Part shown: piece by piece, positions 59,397-64,000 of the stretch
Position numbering within the stretch: position 1 is the first letter of the stretch
How the letters are laid out: every line of letters starts with the position of its first letter
DNA from: Cladopsammia gracilis
Lineage: Eukaryota > Cnidaria > Anthozoa > Scleractinia > Dendrophylliidae
NCBI GenBank assembly: GCA_022457155.1
Contig: JAJGOT010000168.1
Span: forward strand, 1,259,001 to 1,323,000
Direction: 5' to 3'
Length of the DNA: 64,000 bases
Translations under genes and position numbers: made by a program
Notes under the pieces: model-generated
Databases searched by the model: none
Seen by the model: only the letters and a program-made list of their open reading frames with translations
What the model was told of the DNA's origin: nothing

Positions 59397-60162
59397 TGTA
59401 AATAAGTAAATGTATTGTAGCATGGCTTTGATCAAAAAAAGTCAAAATCGCCGGACACTGCCCCTTTAAAAAGAGTTTTTACATTATTTTATCGGCGATT
59501 TATTCGGTCTCATTGATGAGGGGAGTTATGGTTAAAAGCAATGATTCAGATTCCTATCCCTTTTAACCCTAAAGGGTACCCTGTAAGATTCAACTGAGTA
59601 TTGAACTGCACAACCTCAAATTAACAAAAACAGTATTTTTAATCCTTTAAGGTACGACGGGCATCCCTGTCAATATATTTTTTTCCAGAAACTATGGAGT
59701 GTCTGAGCCTTAGCTTCGTGGGCTATGATTCCTGGGCTCTCCTTGGGTTTGCGGGTACAAAAAAGAAATTAATGCTCAGACACTGGACATGCTGTGTCGC
59801 GGGCTGAAAACAATATGAGCAACTGGTTTTTGATTTGAAGTTGAAATGAATTCAATGTCACAACGCACCAATATCTGCAAAGCAGGAACCTGCGAACTTT
59901 TATATGGGTTACGGTTCATTCCTCGACGTCTCTTTACCTTACGTCACTTTACAGTTGATTTACTGTGATGCCATTTCCGTATTCCAACAAAACAATCCCA
60001 TAACCCCTTGTTCGTGCCTAGCCTCCAATAATTCCTGGAGTTGGCAATTCCAGTGCCTTTTCTTCTACGTATATGTATACGGCTTAAACTTAAACGTAAT
60101 CAATTTGCTTTTTCACCTGAGTGATTTTTATTGACTCCTTTTGTTTTCTGAAACCTTACCAG

Positions 60163-61181
60163 GAAAAGTAATACGAAGACAAAGCGAAGACAACTTACAA
60201 AGGCCGTTGAGGCAGATGCAAGAACGCGACCAAAATTCGCAAAGACAGATGAGGGAGATGGCACCAAGGGAAGAAAACGCGCAAAGGCAGTTGAGGGAGA
60301 TGCAACAACGTGAAGAAAACTCTCAAAGGCAGATGAGGGAGATGCAACAACGTGAAGAAAACTTGCAAAGGCAGCTGAGGGAGATGCAACAACGTGAAGA
60401 AAACTTGCAAAGGCAGGGGAGGGAGATGCAACAACGTGAAGAAAACTTGCAAAGGCAGTTGAGGGAGGTCAGACAACGTGAAGAAAACTCTCAAAGGGAG
60501 ATGAGGCAACGTGAAGAAAACTGTCAAAGGCAGTTGATGTTAAAAGATCGGCAAGTGAATGAACTACAGTTAAGTCTTGCAACAGCGCAGCAAACAATAA
60601 GTGAACAGCGTAGCCAGGAAACATGTGACTGGGTCATTCCACGAGATGAAATTCAGATGACAGACAGATGCCTCGGGAGGGGAGGATGGGGGAGTGTTTA
60701 TGAGGGAAAATATTGTGGCTGTACTGTAGCTGTGAAACAAATCCATGATTTAATCCTTTCTCCTCATAACATACGTCTTTTTGAGAGAGAAATGGACGTT
60801 GCTTCTAAATGCCGCTACCCGTCTTTATTACAATTTATCGGAGCAACACATGATGAAGAAAGTCCCCTATTCTTTACCGAGCTCATGGAGACAAGTTTAC
60901 GAGCCTTGTTGGGGGGGCGACAACTCTCCGAAACAGAAATATTTACAGTTTCTCGGGATGTCGCTCAAGCTCTGAACTACCTCCACCAGAAAAAACCTGA
61001 ACCCATCATTCACCGAGATGTCAGTAGTGCCAATGTGTTGCTATGGAGACAGGGTGACCAATGGAGAGGCAAAGTTTCAGATTACGGCACCGCAAACTTT
61101 ATGCAGAATACCATGACTGTGGCTCCAGGAGCCCCCATTTACAGCGCTCCAGAAGCACTTACATCAAACCAAACAGTCAAG
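60163..61181 (+). CDS. Host gene exon 3: coiled coil and TKL-like protein kinase domain (incomplete)
   Basis: Acceptor ccttaccag|gaaaag, phase 1, matching exon 2. After GKVIRRQSEDNLQ come about eight 14-residue repeats (core REENLQRQLREMQQ) forming a charged coiled coil (about 60200-60540). A linker with NELQLSLATAQQ leads to the kinase N-lobe: LGRGGWGSVYEG (Gly loop), VAVKQI (Lys), then HRDVSSANVLL (catalytic loop), SDYGTAN (DYG in place of DFG; Asp codon 61080) and YSAPEAL (APE). The exon ends ...NQTVK at 61181 (cag-like aag|gttagt, phase 0). The C-lobe is not present downstream in the window. Lys, catalytic Asp and metal-binding Asp are intact, so activity is possible. Confidence 0.82.
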
Positions 61182-61292
61182 GTTAGTTTTATATGATTTA
61201 CAGCGCTCCTGAAGCACTTTCATCAAACCATACAGTTAAGGTTAGTTTTATATGATTTACAGCGCTCCTGAAGCACTTACATCAAACCAAAT
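61137..61292 (+). repeat. 59-bp tandem duplication across the exon-3 donor (2.6 copies)
   Basis: Copy 1 61137-61195, copy 2 61196-61254, copy 3 61255-61292 (partial). Each full copy has acagcgctcc, gaagcact, catcaaacc and a gttagt donor. Fifty-nine is not a multiple of three, so use of the second donor would change frame. Confidence 0.88.
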
Positions 61293-61486
61293 GACACCTT
61301 TCACTTTCGCAGGTTTAGAATTTGTGGGTAAAATTTTCATGAAATTTGATGTGCCAATTAAAATCACAGGTAAAAAAAACACAGGGGTTTGGAAGAAATC
61401 AATAACGACCTTCCCCCTGTCGACCATTTCTTTGGATGCCAAGTCTCAGTGTTATATCTTATAACCCGGCTTTAAGCAACACTGAG

Positions 61487-61721
61487 GGCCGGTTATTTAA
61501 ACGAAGTTTAGACGGTGTTTAACAAAACCGCTGTCTAACCCCATTTCAATCTGACCAACCCTAATATTTAAACGCTATTTACAGTAACCATTGTCAAGTA
61601 GACATACAACACAGACTAGAAAAACATGTATTTCCTGAAATAACCAACTTATAAACAGATAAGGAGGTGCATTGATTTTCTAAAACCGCGGTCTAAGTTA
61701 GACTTTGCTTAAATAACCGGC
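61487..61721. mobile_element. Foldback MITE, gccggttattta ends
   Basis: Left ggccggttatttaaacgaag and aaaaccgctgtctaac; right aaaaccgcggtctaagttag and tttgcttaaataaccggc, as inverted copies. Confidence 0.7.
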
Positions 61722-61909
61722 AATACGAGTTTGTTTGTTTGCACTTTGGCGTGTACTATTACCAAATGTTTTTCTTTTTTTCCCTAAAAACTGATGTTCT
61801 TAAAGGGGTTATGTCACCAGATTGTAGTATGACTTTGAAAACCAGAAGACATTTGTATCAAAGGAAACTTAAATATAATGGTCTAGTTTTGTTAACGATT
61901 ACTTTTAAC

Positions 61910-62335
61910 ATTAGTGCATGAAAACTACTGATGTGTGATTTTACTATTAACATTAGTGCGTGAAAACTACTGATGTGTGATTTTACTATTAACATAATTA
62001 GTACATGAAAACTACTGATGTGTGTTTGTACTATTAACATTAGTGCATGAAAACTACTGATGTGTGATTTTACTATTAACATTAGTGTATGAAAACTACT
62101 GATGTGTTATTTTACTATTAACATTAGTACATGAAAACTAGTGATGTGTGTTTTTACTATTAACATTAGTACATGAAAACTACTGATGTGAGATTTTATC
62201 ATTAACATTAGTGCATAAAAACTACTGATGTGTGTCTTTACTATTAACATTAGTACATGAAAACTACTGATGTGTGATTTTACTATTAACATTAGTGCAT
62301 AAAAACTACTGATGTGTGATTTTACTATTAAAAAT
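61910..62335 (+). repeat. 42-bp minisatellite, about 10 copies
   Basis: Unit: attagtgcatgaaaactact, gatgtgtgattttactatta, ac. The length is a multiple of three, so minus-strand frames remain open but have no protein meaning. Confidence 0.92.
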
Positions 62336-62677
62336 TGAAAACCACTAATAACAATGTAGTGTCAGTAATAGGTAAAATATGAGCAGCAGAACTGTGGGGA
62401 TATTCATGGTATTCTCACCGGGGCGCCCTTATTTTCCATTCCTCGGGCATTGGGCGACGGCAAGTGATACCGCTAACCATGTAGATATATATTGAGGTTT
62501 CTAGTTCACGTATATCCACTCTTTTCGTGAAGAACTAGAGGACGATGGCATCGGCGACCTGCCCACCTACCCACAGTGAGACCACTTACAGCTCTCGCTT
62601 CCCGTCAACTTCGGAGTAGGTGAATGAAAGTAAGGGCTCCGGTTTGAATTAATCACAGTTCGGCTGCGAATGTTTTA

Positions 62678-63125
62678 TCTTAGGCCCCGTTCGCACTACA
62701 ACGAAAGTTTGGCGTTTGCAAAAAAATGGAAAATTTTGTAATCACCAAATTTTCGTTTTCGTTTTCCTGTTCGCACTTAAATTTGTGAAATTTTTTGTGT
62801 GATCAAACATGTCAATCATACCAAGATCATATAACAAAGATCTCGTGACACGTGTTTGTCTTCGCGCGTAATTCTGTGAGTCGAAGTCTGTGAGCAAAGA
62901 AAAATGCTCCCGAGAAATGCTTTTATCGCACTTTTTTGCTTTCTGCTTGTAATGCAAAACCTATTTTTGTTACGTCAACAATTTATTCTAGTTATGGTGG
63001 CCAGATTTCGCCTGTTTCGAATATTAGAGCTTTTAATTGAGCTGAGGAGACGCCGCCAACGCCGTCGTTTTCACCCGCACTGGAATTTCCTCGCCCTGTG
63101 GAATCTTAGTTTGAAGATTTGAAAT
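62678..63125 (+). mobile_element. Possible Harbinger-type 5' end with transposase N-terminal fragment
   Basis: tta|ggccccgttcgcactac at 62678-62697 resembles PIF/Harbinger ends with a TTA duplication. The frame at 62904-63122 encodes a hydrophobic start followed by ELRRRRQRRRFHPHW, like the Arg-rich N-terminus of Harbinger transposases, and stops. No right end is seen before 64000. Weak call. Confidence 0.35.
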
Positions 63126-64000
63126 TCATCTACACCAGCGCCACTTTCCCGAGACATATGAGAATGGGAAGAGAGCCATTCAACGATTTACGGGAACCAA
63201 ATAACGCTGCGCACAAATACTAAAAATAGATAGACCCCCTACGTGACTCGGACAAAGTTTGCCGTCAGCTCAAAGGCTTTGTATGAGCGGGATGTGTTTT
63301 GGATACGAAAAATCGGTAAAATTAGCGGTAAACGTGATTTGAACGTCTTTGGGGCTTCAAATCTAATAAATAAATGGCAATGTTACATTCGGGAGTGAAA
63401 AACTGATTCAATAAATGTAGATTTTGGCTTAAAATTCAATAAATTATGCGACGAGGCTGCACAGTGAGTGAAATCCGATCATCAGACTTCCAATCTCTTA
63501 GCTCTCATGCGATCAGAAAACATTTCACGTCTTTCGTCCAAAATTAAGCCAAAAGTAAATTGTTGTATTCTCCTTGTATGACTATGATGTGTGCATCACT
63601 AGCTTGGATAAAGATACTTAAATAGGTTCCAAATGATCCAGAATATGTATTTGATACAAATACCGTTTACGACCCGCGAATCTGGCGAATACGACGGGAG
63701 CAAAGCAGAACGGCAAAAGGTCCAGAGATTGACAAATCCTGTCTTTGCGTATATATTCTAAGGGATACTGAATATATGCTGTAACGCTTGGAGGGTATAT
63801 AGGCCGCAATTGGAAAATTAGAGAGCTGCTTATTCTCGAGTATTCGTCCAACGAGTATAAACTTTTCTGTTACTACCCGGGCGCTACGGTCGCATAAACA
63901 ACATAAAAATATACCTATCCTTTCAGTGGAGCAATGGACAGATTATCATTTCTTTTCACAATTATTGAAACCTGCCTTTTATTTGCAATGGATCCCTTTT
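63126..64000. other. No gene recognised
   Basis: No kinase C-lobe motif, no repeat array and no clear element. The next exon of the host gene is presumably beyond the window. Confidence 0.35.

Larger units (their letters stand above)
44070..60162 (+). other. Intron 2 of the host gene (16.1 kb)
   Basis: Starts gtaagc and ends accttaccag. It contains the MITE-derived array, a Penelope-like element split by a LINE, the right-hand viral-type repeat, CR1 tail, several minisatellites and foldbacks. 55010-55700, 56640-57160, 57625-58080 and 59400-60160 hold nothing else I recognise. Confidence 0.5.

Noticed and set aside
60195..60527. Minus-strand Leu/Phe/Pro-rich frame
   Set aside because: It is the antisense reading of the coiled-coil coding repeat of the kinase exon.
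61858..62292. Minus-strand SSFHALMLIVK repeat frames
   Set aside because: Artefact of the 42-bp minisatellite.

Overview
The window is eukaryotic genomic DNA, most likely from an anthozoan cnidarian and quite possibly a stony coral. It is AT-rich, gene-poor and crowded with foldback (MITE-like) elements, minisatellites and retrotransposon debris. It holds spliced exons with matching intron phases and an integrated virus-like element with adintovirus/Polinton genes. The coral assignment rests on the look of the repeat families and is inference.

Region 1 (about 1.1-10.9 kb): a virus-like element, all genes on the + strand. Order: 48-aa basic ORF, major capsid protein (one frameshift), pX/pVI-like minor capsid protein, adenain-type protease, 55-aa Cys-rich protein, parvovirus-type phospholipase A2, DDE integrase with chromodomain, and a SAP/OTU-like/protein-primed PolB fusion (one frameshift). 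These would cover capsid, maturation, membrane breach, integration and replication. No packaging ATPase and no clear penton are visible. Seven of the eight reading-frame ends carry a perfect or near-perfect inverted repeat; I see none after the 48-aa ORF. This resembles the hairpin-based transcript ends known from mimiviruses and is the most unusual signal here. A long terminal-type repeat (1128-1690) has an inverted partner at 51985-52530, and each contains a different tRNA-like unit at the same distance from its end.

Region 2 (10.9-25.6 kb): non-coding, with minisatellites, foldback elements, a Penelope-like GIY-YIG fragment, a LINE remnant split by a MITE with a 5-bp duplication, and CR1-like LINE tails, one of which sits inside a 46-bp minisatellite.

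Region 3 (25.6-61.2 kb): one host gene on the + strand spread over three recognisable exons (26109-26273, 43895-44069, 60163-61181). The phases agree at both junctions. It encodes a short N-terminal domain, a coiled coil of 14-residue repeats and the first two thirds of a TKL-like protein kinase domain with DYG in place of DFG. Intron 1 (17.6 kb) holds a segmental duplication, a large foldback and several MITEs. Intron 2 (16.1 kb) holds a Penelope-like element with inverted flanking repeats, itself split by a 5'-truncated L1/Tx1-type LINE with an uninterrupted open frame, plus the right-hand viral-type repeat and long minisatellites.

Region 4 (61.2-64 kb): a 59-bp tandem duplication across the exon-3 donor, a foldback, a 42-bp minisatellite and a possible Harbinger-type 5' end. 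The rest of the kinase domain is not seen and should lie beyond the window.
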